Source: Dyadobacter sp. CY347 (GTDB lineage: Bacteria; Bacteroidota; Bacteroidia; Cytophagales; Spirosomataceae). From it: a stretch of DNA of 64,000 bases. Both the position numbers and the translations under genes were made by a program. The stretch is taken from positions 62,001-126,000 of the forward strand of contig NZ_JAKFFT010000010.1 of assembly GCF_021502655.1 (NCBI RefSeq). The letters run 5' to 3'. Shown here piece after piece: positions 32,702-42,684 of the stretch (positions are counted from its first letter, which is position 1; each line of letters opens with the position of its first letter). The notes below the pieces were generated by a model. That model searched no databases, was not told where the DNA came from, and saw only the letters and a list, made by a program, of their open reading frames with translations.

Positions 32702-35641
32702 ATGAAAGTTTCTCCCACCGAGCCGTTTAAAATTGTTTATTCCATTCTCAACCATGAATTTTTGGGATACATTTTTGAATCCTTTGTGGTCCAGCTCAAC
32801 AATCAGGGCGATTTTTCATTTCAGATTCAAAATATTTCATCCAAGAACATTAAAGAATTCCGCACCGGTATTGACGAGCGTGATGTGGAATTGGTGGGGC
32901 TCATCGACGACATTCAGCAGGATGTTATTCTCCGAAAATTTAATCCAAAAAAATTAAATGCCGTTGACTTTTTCCTGAAAGTGTATGACGCCCAAAAAGG
33001 CGATAAGGCTGTCCAGGAAACCATTGCAGCTTATCTTGAAAACTGTAAAGCGAAAATCCTGGAAAGGCTTAGCGACAAGGAAATATTTATCATGGGAAGT
33101 GATGGAAACCCACTTTGGAAACCCGTATTCTGGGAGCCGGAAAAAGCGACGATCCGCTTCCACTTTATCAGGAATGAAGATAACACACATTATTTCCCAA
33201 CAATCCGTCACAAATATCAGAAGGTTGATTTTCAGTATAAAAATGCGTTTTTGATTTGTGAGGAGCCTGCCTGGCTCGTTGTGGACGGACATTTGCTGCA
33301 TTTTGAAGGACATGTGGACGGCAAAAAGATCAAACCGTTCCTGGCCAAAAAATTTATAGCCATTCCAGGCCAGGTTGAAGAACAATATTACGGCAGGTTT
33401 GTGGCCCCGCTTATTGCTTCCTATGATGTCGTGGCCAGAGGTTTTGAGATCAGAAATGTTTCGTCAACGCCCAAAACCGTCCTGACAATCTCTGAATATA
33501 GCTCAAACAAGAAAGCACCGGTGATTTTCCAGGATTCCGATGTGGAGGTAATGGAAGAGGATGAGGACAATGATGTGGCTTTCGATCTGTCGTTTCAATA
33601 TGCCAATTTTTCCTTCCATTACGACAGTTTCGCGCATGCGTCGAGCGTGCATATGGAGAAGAAGGACAATGATTATGTATTCAATAAGGTTAAGCGCAGC
33701 ATTGAAACGGAAAGCCACCATGTAGCGCTGCTGAAAGACTGGGGACTTAACATTCGGAACGGCAACATTCAAATGCCTAAATCCCAGGCATTTGGCTGGT
33801 TACAAAGCAATGCAAATACCTTGGCTGAAAACGGCATCGTGGTCCGACAAAACACCAGCGATGCGAAGCGCTATTTTCTAGGTTACTCTTCCATCGACAT
33901 TTCCATTCAGGAGGGCCGGGATTGGTTCGATATCAATGCGAAGGTCAAATTCGGTGAGTTTGAGATCCCATTCATTCAGTTAAGAAGCTATATATTAAGC
34001 CGTAAGAAGGAATTTTTACTTCCTAATGGTGAAATCGCGGTGATCCCGGAATGGTGGTTTACCAAATATTCGGAATTCTTTTCTTTCACGGAGCATGAGG
34101 GCGACGATGATCCATTGCGGTTGCGCATGCACCATTTGGCATTGGTACAGGAGTTAAAAGAAGAGAATCTCGCCACTGCCACGATCAGCAGAAAACTGGA
34201 AAACCTGCGTGATTTCAACCATATCGAGGCTGTCGAGCCGCCGTTACATTTCGAAGGGACATTGCGTCCTTATCAAAAAACAGGTTATGACTGGCTGCGG
34301 TTTTTGAAACAATATCGCTTCGGAGGATGCCTTGCGGATGATATGGGTTTGGGGAAAACAGTGCAAACGCTGGCGCTTCTGCAAGCCGAAAGAGAAAGTG
34401 GTGTAAAAGAGCCGTCCATGCTCATTATGCCCACTTCGCTGCTCTATAACTGGCAGTTAGAGGCAAAACGCTTTACGCCAGACATGAAAGTGCTGCTCTA
34501 CACCGGCACAAACCGTGAAAAAGACACCGCCCAGTTCGATCATTACGACCTGATTCTGACATCCTACGGAATTGTCCGGCTGGACATTGACTTTATTCAG
34601 TCTTACCGTTTCAATTACGTGATCCTGGACGAATCTCAGGCGATCAAAAACCCGGCTTCTATCATTACTAAGGCGGTCAGAAAGCTCAATTCAGCCAACA
34701 GGCTCGTATTAACGGGTACGCCAATTGAAAATAACACATTGGATCTCTGGTCTCAAATGTCCTTCGTTAATCCGGGACTTCTGGGCAGCCAATCGTTTTT
34801 CAGAGATGAATTTCAAATCCCGATTGAAAAACGCGGGGATGAAGACAAGACAAAAAGACTCTATAATCTCATCAAACCATTCATTTTAAGGAGATTAAAA
34901 TCGCAGGTCGCAACCGACTTACCGGAAAAAGTCGAAAGCATTCAATATTGCGATATGTCCGAAGAGCAGGAAAAAGCCTATGAAGAAGCCAAGGCATATT
35001 ACCGCAATCTGATCCTGCAAAGCATTGATAATGATGGCATTTCCAAATCACAGTTAGTTGTTTTGCAAGGCCTTACTAAACTGCGGCAACTGGCAAATCA
35101 CCCATCCATGGTGGATCCGGAATACACGCATGGTTCAGGGAAGTTCGAAGATGTGCTTTACAAAATGCAAACGGCCATCAGCGAAAATCATAAAATACTG
35201 ATTTTCAGCCAGTACATCAAACACCTCGATCTGTTCAGGCAATTTTTGAATGAGAAGGAAATCACATATGCTTATCTGGATGGTTCAACCAAAAATCGCC
35301 AGGAGCAAGTGGAGTTATTCCAGAACAACAACGACATTAAAATCTTCCTCATATCATTGAAAGCAGGCGGACTAGGCCTAAACCTCACCGCCGCAGATTA
35401 CGTCTTCATCCTCGACCCCTGGTGGAACCCTGCCATAGAAGCCCAAGCCGTAGACCGCGCCCACCGCATCGGCCAGGACCGCACGGTTTTCACTTATAAG
35501 TTTATCACAAAAAATTCCGTAGAGGAAAAGATCCTGGCCCTGCAAAGAACCAAGAAGCAGTTAGCAGATGATCTGATTTCAAATGAAGAAGGTTTTATTA
35601 AGTCGCTGAGTCGGGAGGATGTTTTGAATTTATTGGCTTAG
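32702..35641 (+). CDS. SNF2-family DEAD/DEAH helicase
   Basis: A 979-residue protein. The C-terminal half is a SNF2 motor: LADDMGLGKTVQTLALL near residue 545 (motif I), VILDESQAIKNP (motif II), LTGTPIENNTLDLWS, and the helicase C domain with LISLKAGGLGLNLTAADYV and DRAHRIGQ. The N-terminal 500 residues form a family-specific region of Bacteroidota and Firmicutes SNF2 proteins, without a zinc-finger SWIM motif that I can see. Its substrate is unknown; these enzymes remodel protein-DNA complexes such as stalled RNA polymerase. It is convergent with purA, with a repeat cluster between them. Confidence 0.92.
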   Translation: MKVSPTEPFKIVYSILNHEFLGYIFESFVVQLNNQGDFSFQIQNISSKNIKEFRTGIDERDVELVGLIDDIQQDVILRKFNPKKLNAVDFFLKVYDAQKGDKAVQETIAAYLENCKAKILERLSDKEIFIMGSDGNPLWKPVFWEPEKATIRFHFIRNEDNTHYFPTIRHKYQKVDFQYKNAFLICEEPAWLVVDGHLLHFEGHVDGKKIKPFLAKKFIAIPGQVEEQYYGRFVAPLIASYDVVARGFEIRNVSSTPKTVLTISEYSSNKKAPVIFQDSDVEVMEEDEDNDVAFDLSFQYANFSFHYDSFAHASSVHMEKKDNDYVFNKVKRSIETESHHVALLKDWGLNIRNGNIQMPKSQAFGWLQSNANTLAENGIVVRQNTSDAKRYFLGYSSIDISIQEGRDWFDINAKVKFGEFEIPFIQLRSYILSRKKEFLLPNGEIAVIPEWWFTKYSEFFSFTEHEGDDDPLRLRMHHLALVQELKEENLATATISRKLENLRDFNHIEAVEPPLHFEGTLRPYQKTGYDWLRFLKQYRFGGCLADDMGLGKTVQTLALLQAERESGVKEPSMLIMPTSLLYNWQLEAKRFTPDMKVLLYTGTNREKDTAQFDHYDLILTSYGIVRLDIDFIQSYRFNYVILDESQAIKNPASIITKAVRKLNSANRLVLTGTPIENNTLDLWSQMSFVNPGLLGSQSFFRDEFQIPIEKRGDEDKTKRLYNLIKPFILRRLKSQVATDLPEKVESIQYCDMSEEQEKAYEEAKAYYRNLILQSIDNDGISKSQLVVLQGLTKLRQLANHPSMVDPEYTHGSGKFEDVLYKMQTAISENHKILIFSQYIKHLDLFRQFLNEKEITYAYLDGSTKNRQEQVELFQNNNDIKIFLISLKAGGLGLNLTAADYVFILDPWWNPAIEAQAVDRAHRIGQDRTVFTYKFITKNSVEEKILALQRTKKQLADDLISNEEGFIKSLSREDVLNLLA

Positions 35642-35701
35642 TGATTGGTTAGCGCTAGTCGTAGAACCTGTCAGCACGGTGAGGTTAGCCCAGGCACAAT
35701 G

Positions 35702-35842
35702 CCCTGTCAGCATGTGCCCCTAAAGCCCTGTCAGCGTGATCCCTAAAGCCCTGTCAGCATGGAGCCCTAAAGCCCTGCCAGCATGGGCCCCTAAAGCCCT
35801 GTCAGCCTGATCCCTAAAGCCCTGTCAGCCTGATCCCTAAAG
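35702..35842. repeat. Tandem 23-24-bp repeats
   Basis: Six full units read CCCTGTCAG, then a variable 6-8 bases, then CCCTAAAG, end to end without unique spacers. A seventh partial unit runs into the hairpin at 35845-35916. Units 2, 5 and 6 are 23 bp and units 1, 3 and 4 are 24 bp. The array lies between the convergent SNF2 and purA genes and has no reading frame. Confidence 0.9.
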
Positions 35843-35844
35843 CC

Positions 35845-35916
35845 CTGTCAGCCTGAGCGGAGTCGAAGGCGCGCTACTCCTGGGTAACGCGCCTTCGACT
35901 CCGCTCAGGCTGACAG
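35845..35916. repeat. Long hairpin repeat, copy 1
   Basis: Arms 35845-35873 and 35888-35916 are perfectly complementary over 29 nt, with a 14-nt loop. The arm begins CTGTCAGCC and includes GAGCGGAGTCGAAGG. A second copy lies at 61416-61497. Both lie between the 3' ends of convergent genes, which suits a bidirectional terminator or a REP-like mobile repeat. Confidence 0.92.
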
Positions 35917-35954
35917 AGGCCTTATTCCGGCTGACAGAGCCAATAACTCTCCTA

Positions 35955-37250
35955 TTAAACCGACAGCGCCGAGGCCTCCCTACTAATCAAAGCCTCTCTA
36001 TCAGGCCCGGTTGAGATAAACGTAATCGGCAGTTTCAATTCCTCTTCCAAAAACTTCACATATGCCAGCAACTCCTCAGGGATTGCGTCGAAATCGTGAA
36101 TTCCATCCAGTGATTGTTGCCATCCTTTGAAATCTTTGTAAACCGGTTCAACCGTTTCGTCACACAAATCATATGGCAAGTGATCGGTTAACGTGCCGTC
36201 TGGCAGGCGGTAATTGGTGCAGACGCGAATGTTATCAAAAATTGTTAACACGTCCACCTTCATCATAATTAGCTGCGTAACGCCATTGATCATGATCGCG
36301 TATTTCAATGCAGGCAAGTCTAACCATCCGCAGCGGCGTGGGCGTCCGGTTGTGGCTCCAAACTCACGGCCTTCCTGGCGCATTTTTTCGCCTGTTTCTT
36401 CTAATAATTCAGTTGGGAATGGTCCGCTTCCTACGCGTGTGCAATAGGCTTTGAAAATCCCGAAAACCTCTCCGATCTGGCTTGGCGCAATGCCTAAACC
36501 TGTGCAAGCACCGGCCGTCATCGTTGTGGAGCTGGTTACGAATGGATAAGAACCGAAATCAATGTCCAGCAAAGATCCTTGCGCCCCTTCCGCCAAAACC
36601 GTTTTTGATGCTGCTAATGCTTCGTTTACAACATATTCACTGTCAACCAATGTGAATTGTTTCATGAATTCGATGGCGCCGAAGAAGTTTTCTTCCGATT
36701 TTGGAAGCACTTCTGAGTAATCAAATGCGTAGAAATCAAGGATTGTCTTGTGTGCGTCAACGAGCTTTTTATATTTCGCTGCAAAATTTGGAGAAAGAAC
36801 ATCTCCTACTCTCAGACCTAATCTTGCTACTTTATCCTGGTAAGCCGGGCCAATGCCTCTTAATGTTGAACCGATCTTGGAATCACCTTTCGAACGCTCA
36901 TAAGCAGCATCCAGCAAAGAGTGGGTAGGAACAATAATCGATGCTTTTTTAGAAACGTACAGATTACTGAACAGGTCAAGGTTGTATTTGGCGAGATTTT
37001 CAATCTCTCTTTTGAAAACAATCGGGTCTAAAACGACTCCGTTTCCAATAATGTTCTGGATATCGCTGCGGAAGATCCCGGATGGGATTTGGTGCAAAAC
37101 ATGCTTGATTCCGTCAAATTCCAATGTGTGTCCCGCATTAGGCCCTCCCTGAAAGCGGGCTACAACCTGATAACGTGGTGCGAGAACGTCCACGATTTTA
37201 CCTTTTCCCTCGTCTCCCCATTGAAGACCAAGTAATACGTCAACTTTCAT
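35955..37250 (-). CDS. purA: Adenylosuccinate synthetase
   Basis: A 431-residue enzyme with the N-terminal GTP-binding signature GLQWGDEGKGKIVD and the GPNAGHT motif. Further family blocks are GSTLRGIGPAYQDK, EGAQGSLLDIDFGSYPFVTSS and the GATTGRPRRCGW region. It makes adenylosuccinate from IMP, aspartate and GTP, the first committed step to AMP. The length equals that of bacterial PurA. It is last in the rel-fur-purA run on the minus strand. Confidence 0.97.
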   Translation of the reverse strand: MKVDVLLGLQWGDEGKGKIVDVLAPRYQVVARFQGGPNAGHTLEFDGIKHVLHQIPSGIFRSDIQNIIGNGVVLDPIVFKREIENLAKYNLDLFSNLYVSKKASIIVPTHSLLDAAYERSKGDSKIGSTLRGIGPAYQDKVARLGLRVGDVLSPNFAAKYKKLVDAHKTILDFYAFDYSEVLPKSEENFFGAIEFMKQFTLVDSEYVVNEALAASKTVLAEGAQGSLLDIDFGSYPFVTSSTTMTAGACTGLGIAPSQIGEVFGIFKAYCTRVGSGPFPTELLEETGEKMRQEGREFGATTGRPRRCGWLDLPALKYAIMINGVTQLIMMKVDVLTIFDNIRVCTNYRLPDGTLTDHLPYDLCDETVEPVYKDFKGWQQSLDGIHDFDAIPEELLAYVKFLEEELKLPITFISTGPDREALISREASALSV

Positions 37251-37324
37251 TCAATTTATGATTACTGAAACTAATATGGTGTAAGGTTGGCCGGACCCGC
37301 GAATGCTGCCCGGCCCGATGTTTA

Positions 37325-37825
37325 TTATCTGTCTTCGTAAACAGCAGAAGTTTCCCGAACCTCGTTGCGGTTCTGGCAGTTTTCTTTGGTGCAGTTGCCG
37401 TAAAAAATAAGCGAATGGTGCATCACGCTGAAATTCAGCATTTCACCCACCATGTTTTGGATAGACTGGATCCTTGGATCGCAAAATTCCATCACTTTAT
37501 GGCAATCCGTGCAGATCAGGTGATCATGCTGCTTGTTACCATAGGATTTTTCAAACTGCGCCAGGTTTTTTCCAAACTGATGCTTCGTAACCAGGTCACA
37601 ATCAACCAGAACGTCCAATGTATTATAAACAGTCGCGCGGCTCACCCGGTAACGCTTGTTTTTCATGCTGATGTAAAGTTCATCTACATCAAAGTGATCT
37701 TCCCTGGTGTAGATCTCTTCGAGGATCGCGAAACGCTCAGGCGTTTTGCGCAGTCCTTTATTTTCCAGGTAAGCCGTTAAGATTTTCTTTGCGGCTTCAA
37801 AATTCGGTTTGCTGGCTTGTGGCAT
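37325..37825 (-). CDS. Fur-family metalloregulator
   Basis: A 166-residue Fur-like repressor. The winged helix covers about residues 10-95 (LRKTPERFAILEEIY; RVSRATVYNTLDVLVDCDLV). The dimer domain has HDHLICTDCHKVMEFCDP with the first CxxC and a second pair in NCTKENCQN. It lies between rel and purA on the same strand. Whether it senses iron, peroxide (PerR) or another metal cannot be decided by eye. It differs from the Zur-like Fur protein at 51008. Confidence 0.9.
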   Translation of the reverse strand: MPQASKPNFEAAKKILTAYLENKGLRKTPERFAILEEIYTREDHFDVDELYISMKNKRYRVSRATVYNTLDVLVDCDLVTKHQFGKNLAQFEKSYGNKQHDHLICTDCHKVMEFCDPRIQSIQNMVGEMLNFSVMHHSLIFYGNCTKENCQNRNEVRETSAVYEDR

Positions 37826-37942
37826 ATCTCTGATATTCTTGCGCGAAAATACGCTTTTTTACTTAAATCACAGTCACTTTCACAGTCTTAGTTCTGACTA
37901 TCCAGTTTTATAACACCTTAGCATGTGAATGGTTCCTTCCCG

Positions 37943-40234
37943 CTATTTGCCGTTCAGATTGGTGTCAAAACGCTGCACATTGTACACACCTTCGACCTCC
38001 TCCAACTTTCCGATCAGGATATCTAAGTGCTTGGTATCCTGCACATAAAGCTTGATATCGCCATTAAAAACGCCATCTTTTGTATCAATGGTCAGACCTC
38101 GCATGTTGATATGCAGCTCATTGGAAATGATCCTCGTCACATCGTTTACCAAGCCGACGCGGTCGGTTCCCGAAAGATACAATCCCGCCAGGAACGCTTC
38201 ATCTTTGCCTGACTCCCATTTGGCTTTAATGATGCGGTTTCCATGCTTGGACATCAATTCCGCTGCATTCGGGCAAGTCGTTCTGTGAATTTTAATGCCT
38301 TCATTAATCGTCACAAAACCAAAAACGTCATCTCCGGCGATCGGATTACAGCATATGGCCAGTTTGTAGTCGATTTTGTCCATATCATCGCCGATCAGGA
38401 GCGTATCGCTGTCTGCCCGGTCGCCGTGAATGTGTTTAAGAAATTTAGTAAGCGTTTTGCCATCGCCTGAACTTGTGGCCGGTGAGGGAAGCGCAGGGTT
38501 GGTGTCTGTCGCCTTGCGCTCTTTCGCTTCTTTATCTCGTTTAAACCGCTTTAATTCATCAAGATGAATGTACCCCTTCCCTATCCTGTAAAAGAAATCG
38601 CTCGTTGTTTTACATTCAAAAAATGCCCTAAGCTGGTTCACAACCTCAGCTGTAAGCTCGATTCCCAGGATTTTAAGCTTCTTTTCCACCATTTGGCGGC
38701 CATCCGTTTCATAACGGCGGTTGTCCTCTTTAAGAAAATCCTTGATTCTTGCCCTGGCCTTTGATGTTACTACGATCCGCAGCCAGTCTTCGTTCGGCTT
38801 TTGTTTGCCGGATGTAATAATCTCGATTTGATCCCCATTATTAAGGACATAACTGATGGGGACGAGGATCCCGCCGACCTTGGCAGCCATACAATGCACA
38901 CCCACTTCCGAGTGTATATCAAATGCAAAATCCAGCGCCGTGGCACCGCTTTGCAGCACTTTCAATTCCCCTTTTGGTGTAAAAACAAAAACTTCCTCAT
39001 TGAACAAATTGCTCCTGAATTCATCCAGGAATTCGATAGCGGCCGTTTTGTCGCCGAAACCATTTTCCAATGTCTCCCTAACCTGCGTGATCCACTGCTC
39101 AATGTTGCCTCTAACCTTGGTATCGTTACCCTTATATTTCCAGTGCGCCGCATAGCCCTTCTCCGCAATTTCATCCATCCTAGAAGTCCGGATCTGCACT
39201 TCCACCCATTGCCCGCTCTTACTCATTACCGTCGAATGCAATGATTGATAGCCATTCGCACGCGGCGTGCTCAGGAAGTCTTTCAAACGATCCGGGTTAG
39301 GCTTGTAATGGTCTGTTACAATGGAATACGCTTGCCAGCAGATCGCTTTTTCCCTGTCATTTTCTGCCGAAGATTCCAGGACGATTCGAATAGCAAAAAG
39401 GTCATAGATCTCTTCAAAAGGCTTATTCTGCTTTTTCATTTTGTTCCAAATCGAATAAATCGACTTGGGACGGCCTTTTAAAATAAAATTCAAACCCGCG
39501 GCTTCAAGATCCTGCGCAATCGGCTCCATAAACTTGGAGATAAACCGATCACGAATGCCTTTGGTTTCTCTCAACTTTCGGGCAATGGCGCGATACTCCT
39601 GGGGTTCGGTGTATTTTAAATATAATTCTTCCAGCTCGGACTTAATGCTGTAAAGCCCCAGCCTGTGCGCAAGTGGCGCGTAGATGAAGATTGTTTCCGA
39701 GGCAATTTTAAGCTGCTTATCCCGAGGCATGCTGTCGAGCGTTCTCATATTATGCAGCCTGTCGGCAAGCTTAACCAGGATCACGCGCACATCATCCGAA
39801 AGCGTAAGCAGCATTTTCCGAAAGTTTTCCGCTTGCTGCGAGCTGCCATATTCAAACCTTCCCGAAATTTTTGTCAGCCCGTCGATGATTTTGGCCACCT
39901 TCTTGCCAAACAGCCGCTCAATGTCCTCGATACGCATATCCGTATCTTCAACAACATCGTGCAGCAAGGCAGCGACAATGCCTGTGGTCCCCAAACCAAT
40001 CTCTTCAACTACAATCTGGGCAACGGCAAGCGGGTGATATATATAGGGTTCTCCCGACCGGCGACGCATGTCTTTATGCGCCTCTACGGAGGTGTAAAAG
40101 GCTTTTTTGATTAATTTGGCATCATTATCCTTCAAGAAGGGCTTGGCTGTTCGTAATAACCTCCGGTATTTTTTGAGAATATCCTTCCGCTCCTGTTCCA
40201 GATCAATGGTGAGGGGTTCAACGAGTTGCTCCAC
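37943..40234 (-). CDS. rel: Bifunctional (p)ppGpp synthetase/hydrolase
   Basis: A 763-residue RelA/SpoT homologue. The N-terminal HD hydrolase has YIYHPLAVAQIV and ALLHDVVEDTD, with the intact HD pair needed for ppGpp hydrolysis. The synthetase domain has GRPKSIYSIWNKM and ANGYQSLHSTV. TGS (EVFVFTPKGELKVL) and C-terminal ACT domains follow. Both catalytic sites look functional, so it should control the stringent response in both directions. The frame starts at a GTG (40234), the only suitable start seen. Confidence 0.95.
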   Translation of the reverse strand: MEQLVEPLTIDLEQERKDILKKYRRLLRTAKPFLKDNDAKLIKKAFYTSVEAHKDMRRRSGEPYIYHPLAVAQIVVEEIGLGTTGIVAALLHDVVEDTDMRIEDIERLFGKKVAKIIDGLTKISGRFEYGSSQQAENFRKMLLTLSDDVRVILVKLADRLHNMRTLDSMPRDKQLKIASETIFIYAPLAHRLGLYSIKSELEELYLKYTEPQEYRAIARKLRETKGIRDRFISKFMEPIAQDLEAAGLNFILKGRPKSIYSIWNKMKKQNKPFEEIYDLFAIRIVLESSAENDREKAICWQAYSIVTDHYKPNPDRLKDFLSTPRANGYQSLHSTVMSKSGQWVEVQIRTSRMDEIAEKGYAAHWKYKGNDTKVRGNIEQWITQVRETLENGFGDKTAAIEFLDEFRSNLFNEEVFVFTPKGELKVLQSGATALDFAFDIHSEVGVHCMAAKVGGILVPISYVLNNGDQIEIITSGKQKPNEDWLRIVVTSKARARIKDFLKEDNRRYETDGRQMVEKKLKILGIELTAEVVNQLRAFFECKTTSDFFYRIGKGYIHLDELKRFKRDKEAKERKATDTNPALPSPATSSGDGKTLTKFLKHIHGDRADSDTLLIGDDMDKIDYKLAICCNPIAGDDVFGFVTINEGIKIHRTTCPNAAELMSKHGNRIIKAKWESGKDEAFLAGLYLSGTDRVGLVNDVTRIISNELHINMRGLTIDTKDGVFNGDIKLYVQDTKHLDILIGKLEEVEGVYNVQRFDTNLNGK

Positions 40235-40327
40235 TGCTATATTTTAATTGGTATGCTTCACCAAAATAACAAATTCCGATGACATTTTTCAATTTAATTT
40301 TACCCAAAGATAAAATTTTCAAAAAAG

Positions 40328-40360
40328 TTTGGATGTATCTAAAAAATAAGAATACCTTTG
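40328..40360 (+). promoter_or_regulatory. Promoter for tRNA-Leu(TAG)
   Basis: TTTG at 40328-40331, a 21-nt spacer and TACCTTTG at 40353-40360 match the Bacteroidota consensus. The tRNA starts 44 nt downstream. Confidence 0.7.
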
Positions 40361-40403
40361 CACTCCAATTCAACAAAAGGCGTTGAAAAAGGACAATAAG
40401 TGA

Positions 40404-40485
40404 GCGGGCGTGGCGGAACTGGTAGACGTGCTAGACTTAGGATCTAGTGCCGCAAGGCGTGGGGGTTCGATTCCCTCCGCCCGTA
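40404..40485 (+). tRNA. tRNA-Leu (anticodon TAG)
   Basis: An 82-nt class II tRNA: acceptor GCGGGCG/CGCCCGT, anticodon stem CTAGA/TCTAG around CTTAGGA, a long variable arm GCCGCAAGGC, discriminator A. No encoded CCA. No element is integrated here. Confidence 0.97.
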
Positions 40486-40562
40486 CGATTAACAAGGGAA
40501 TGACGGGGCGTCTGATTCCTATCTCAATTAGAAAGATGAACTGCTCCAAAGTTAAACCCGTC

Positions 40563-40597
40563 AAATGCCCTCAGGACTTCGTTTTGAGGGCATTTTT
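40563..40597 (+). terminator. Terminator after tRNA-Leu(TAG)
   Basis: AAATGCCCTCA and TGAGGGCATTT form a stem around an 11-nt loop and are followed by T's, 50 nt before the trigger factor gene. It separates the tRNA from tig. Confidence 0.8.
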
Positions 40598-40648
40598 GTT
40601 TTTCTTTTCTATTTAATCTAAAAGTTTTACCCATAGCATAAGCGACAC

Positions 40649-41998
40649 ATGGAAGTTGTATTAGAACAAAATTCGCCGACATTAGCCTCTCTTAAAGTAA
40701 AGTTGACGAAAGAAGATTATCAACCTAAAATTGATAAGACGATCAAGGATTACTCAAAAAAGGTTAATCTGAAAGGCTTTCGCCCAGGCAAAGTGCCATC
40801 CCATGTGATTCAGCGCATGTATGGTAAAAGCATTCTGGTTGACGAGGTGAACAACCTGTTGAGCACGGCTGTGAGCAGCTATATCAGGGAAAATAAATTA
40901 CAGGTTGTCGGCGATCCGGTTCCTAATCGTGAGAAAGCTGCGGAAGTAAACTGGGACAGCCCAAGCGAACTGGAATTCATTTATGACCTGGGCGTTGCTA
41001 CGGATTTTGATATCAATTTTTCAGAGCTTCCCGCAGTAAAACGTTACACCATTAATGTGGACGACGCGGAATTGTCTAAAACGATCGAAAACCTTCGTGA
41101 GCGTTTTGCAGAAAACATTCACCCGGAAGTGAGCGAAGAAGGCGACATGATCTTCGGGGAATTGAAACAGGAATCTTCTGAGTTCACAACCCGCACTGCA
41201 ATCCCTACCAAACAAGTGAAAGCAGACGCACTAGCGAAGTTCATCGGCGTTAAAAAAGGCGACGAGGTTGTTTTCGACATTCAAAATACATTTTCTGACG
41301 AAGCTGCAATTGCGCATGTGACGGGCAAGAAGAAAGAAGATATTGCAGAGCTTTCCGGTGACTTTACATTGGTTGTTGAGGACGTAACCCGTTCGGCAGC
41401 ATCGGAATTGAACCAGGATCTTTTTGACAAAGTTTTGGGTGTAGGCCAGGTTGAAAGCGAAGAGCAGTTCAACGAAAAGCTTTTGGAAATCATCAAAGGA
41501 AACTACGAGCGCGAAACAGAAGCATTGCTTCGTCGTGATATAGAGAATGCTTTGCTGGACAGCATTGCCATTGAACTTCCAGCTGACTTTTTGAAAGATT
41601 GGTTGGAACGCACAAACGAAGGCAAATTCACCCGCGAGCAGATTGAGGAGCAATTCGAAGATTTCAAAAAATCATTGAAATTGAGCCTGATCAAAAACAA
41701 AGTGGCTGATAAAGAAAGCGTTAAAGTTGAGTATCCTGAAATCCTTGAATTTACCCGCAACATGGTAAAAGGACAATTCGGAATCTACGGCGACGACGAG
41801 AGCATGAAAGAAACCATTGACCGCGTTGCACAAGGTTATCTTGCTGACAAAGAACGTGATAACTATACCAATGTTTTCAATCAGGTATTTGATAACAAAG
41901 TAATGGAGATCATCCGCAGCCAGGTTTCTACGGACGAGCAGACCATTGAAGTAAGTGAATTCGAAAAATTGGCAAAAGGCGAAGAGGTCGCTGCTTAA
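40649..41998 (+). CDS. tig: Trigger factor chaperone
   Basis: A 449-residue trigger factor with the ribosome-binding domain (KVNLKGFRPGKVPSHVIQ at about residues 39-56, containing the GFRxGxxP signature) and the long helical C-terminal chaperone domain. The middle part, the usual FKBP-type peptidyl-prolyl isomerase position, is divergent and I see no clear catalytic signature, as is common in Bacteroidota. It binds nascent chains at the exit tunnel. It lies upstream of clpP and clpX, a widely conserved order, here interrupted by a reversed XRE gene. Confidence 0.93.
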   Translation: MEVVLEQNSPTLASLKVKLTKEDYQPKIDKTIKDYSKKVNLKGFRPGKVPSHVIQRMYGKSILVDEVNNLLSTAVSSYIRENKLQVVGDPVPNREKAAEVNWDSPSELEFIYDLGVATDFDINFSELPAVKRYTINVDDAELSKTIENLRERFAENIHPEVSEEGDMIFGELKQESSEFTTRTAIPTKQVKADALAKFIGVKKGDEVVFDIQNTFSDEAAIAHVTGKKKEDIAELSGDFTLVVEDVTRSAASELNQDLFDKVLGVGQVESEEQFNEKLLEIIKGNYERETEALLRRDIENALLDSIAIELPADFLKDWLERTNEGKFTREQIEEQFEDFKKSLKLSLIKNKVADKESVKVEYPEILEFTRNMVKGQFGIYGDDESMKETIDRVAQGYLADKERDNYTNVFNQVFDNKVMEIIRSQVSTDEQTIEVSEFEKLAKGEEVAA

Positions 41999-42022
41999 CC
42001 AGTTTCACTAATATTTTTTTTT

Positions 42023-42056
42023 CACCGTTCATTGCTTTTGCATGAACGGTGTTTTT
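42023..42056 (+). terminator. Terminator for tig
   Basis: CACCGTTCAT / ATGAACGGTG with a 9-nt loop and a T-run. The reverse strand lacks a T-run, so it serves the plus-strand gene. It overlaps the last bases of the convergent XRE gene. Confidence 0.8.
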
Positions 42057-42435
42057 ATTTAAAACCAATGCGTTCGCGTTCTTCACCAATGTGCCGAATG
42101 ATCCCGTCGCCGAACCATTGCTTGAATTTCATTTTCCACTGGTCGAGCTCGTTCTGCATTCTCCGGTTTTCGGCCAGTAACCGTGTATTTTCCTGACGAA
42201 GCCAATCGGTTTCTGACATGGAAAGCGAGTCGAAACCAAGTAATTCCGGCAGCGGGACATCAAGCAATTTTGCGATATTTTCTACCCTGGAAACCGACAA
42301 TTCGGTTCTTCCCCTTTCCAGATCACCGTATGCCGTGGTGGACAGGCTAAGCATATCCGCCATGTTTTCCTGAGAAAGACCTTTTTGCAGCCGGATCAGG
42401 CGGATTCTTTCTGATAAGTTTGATGCAACATTCAT
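42055..42435 (-). CDS. XRE-family transcriptional regulator
   Basis: A 126-residue protein with an HTH_3 domain at about residues 8-62 (IRLIRLQKGLSQENMADML; TAYGDLERGRTELSVSRVENIAK) and a C-terminal coiled coil (TDWLRQENTRLLAENRRMQNEL, with gaps) that probably dimerises it. Its place between tig and clpP, reversed, suggests a lineage-specific insertion. Targets are unknown. Confidence 0.85.
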   Translation of the reverse strand: MNVASNLSERIRLIRLQKGLSQENMADMLSLSTTAYGDLERGRTELSVSRVENIAKLLDVPLPELLGFDSLSMSETDWLRQENTRLLAENRRMQNELDQWKMKFKQWFGDGIIRHIGEERERIGFK

Positions 42436-42684
42436 AGCTATAGGATGATATTCTGCTTTTGAATCAATTCATAATGCAATGTAATCAGGACCTTCATTGC
42501 TGACTCTCGCAATTTTCGATAATTTATCGCTTCAATAGACAAGGATTATTCGCTGAAATAATCAATTTTGTGAAATCCAAAGAATAAAGAGGCCGGATTA
42601 TTATCAGAAACTAACATATAGCGCTTTTTGTTCTTTTAATTATTTGCCCTTTAATATTACTTCAATTAAAATTTAAGTTGATCG

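Noticed and set aside
35702..35850. Possible CRISPR array
   Set aside because: Units of 23-24 bp follow each other without unique spacers, and no cas genes are present in the window.
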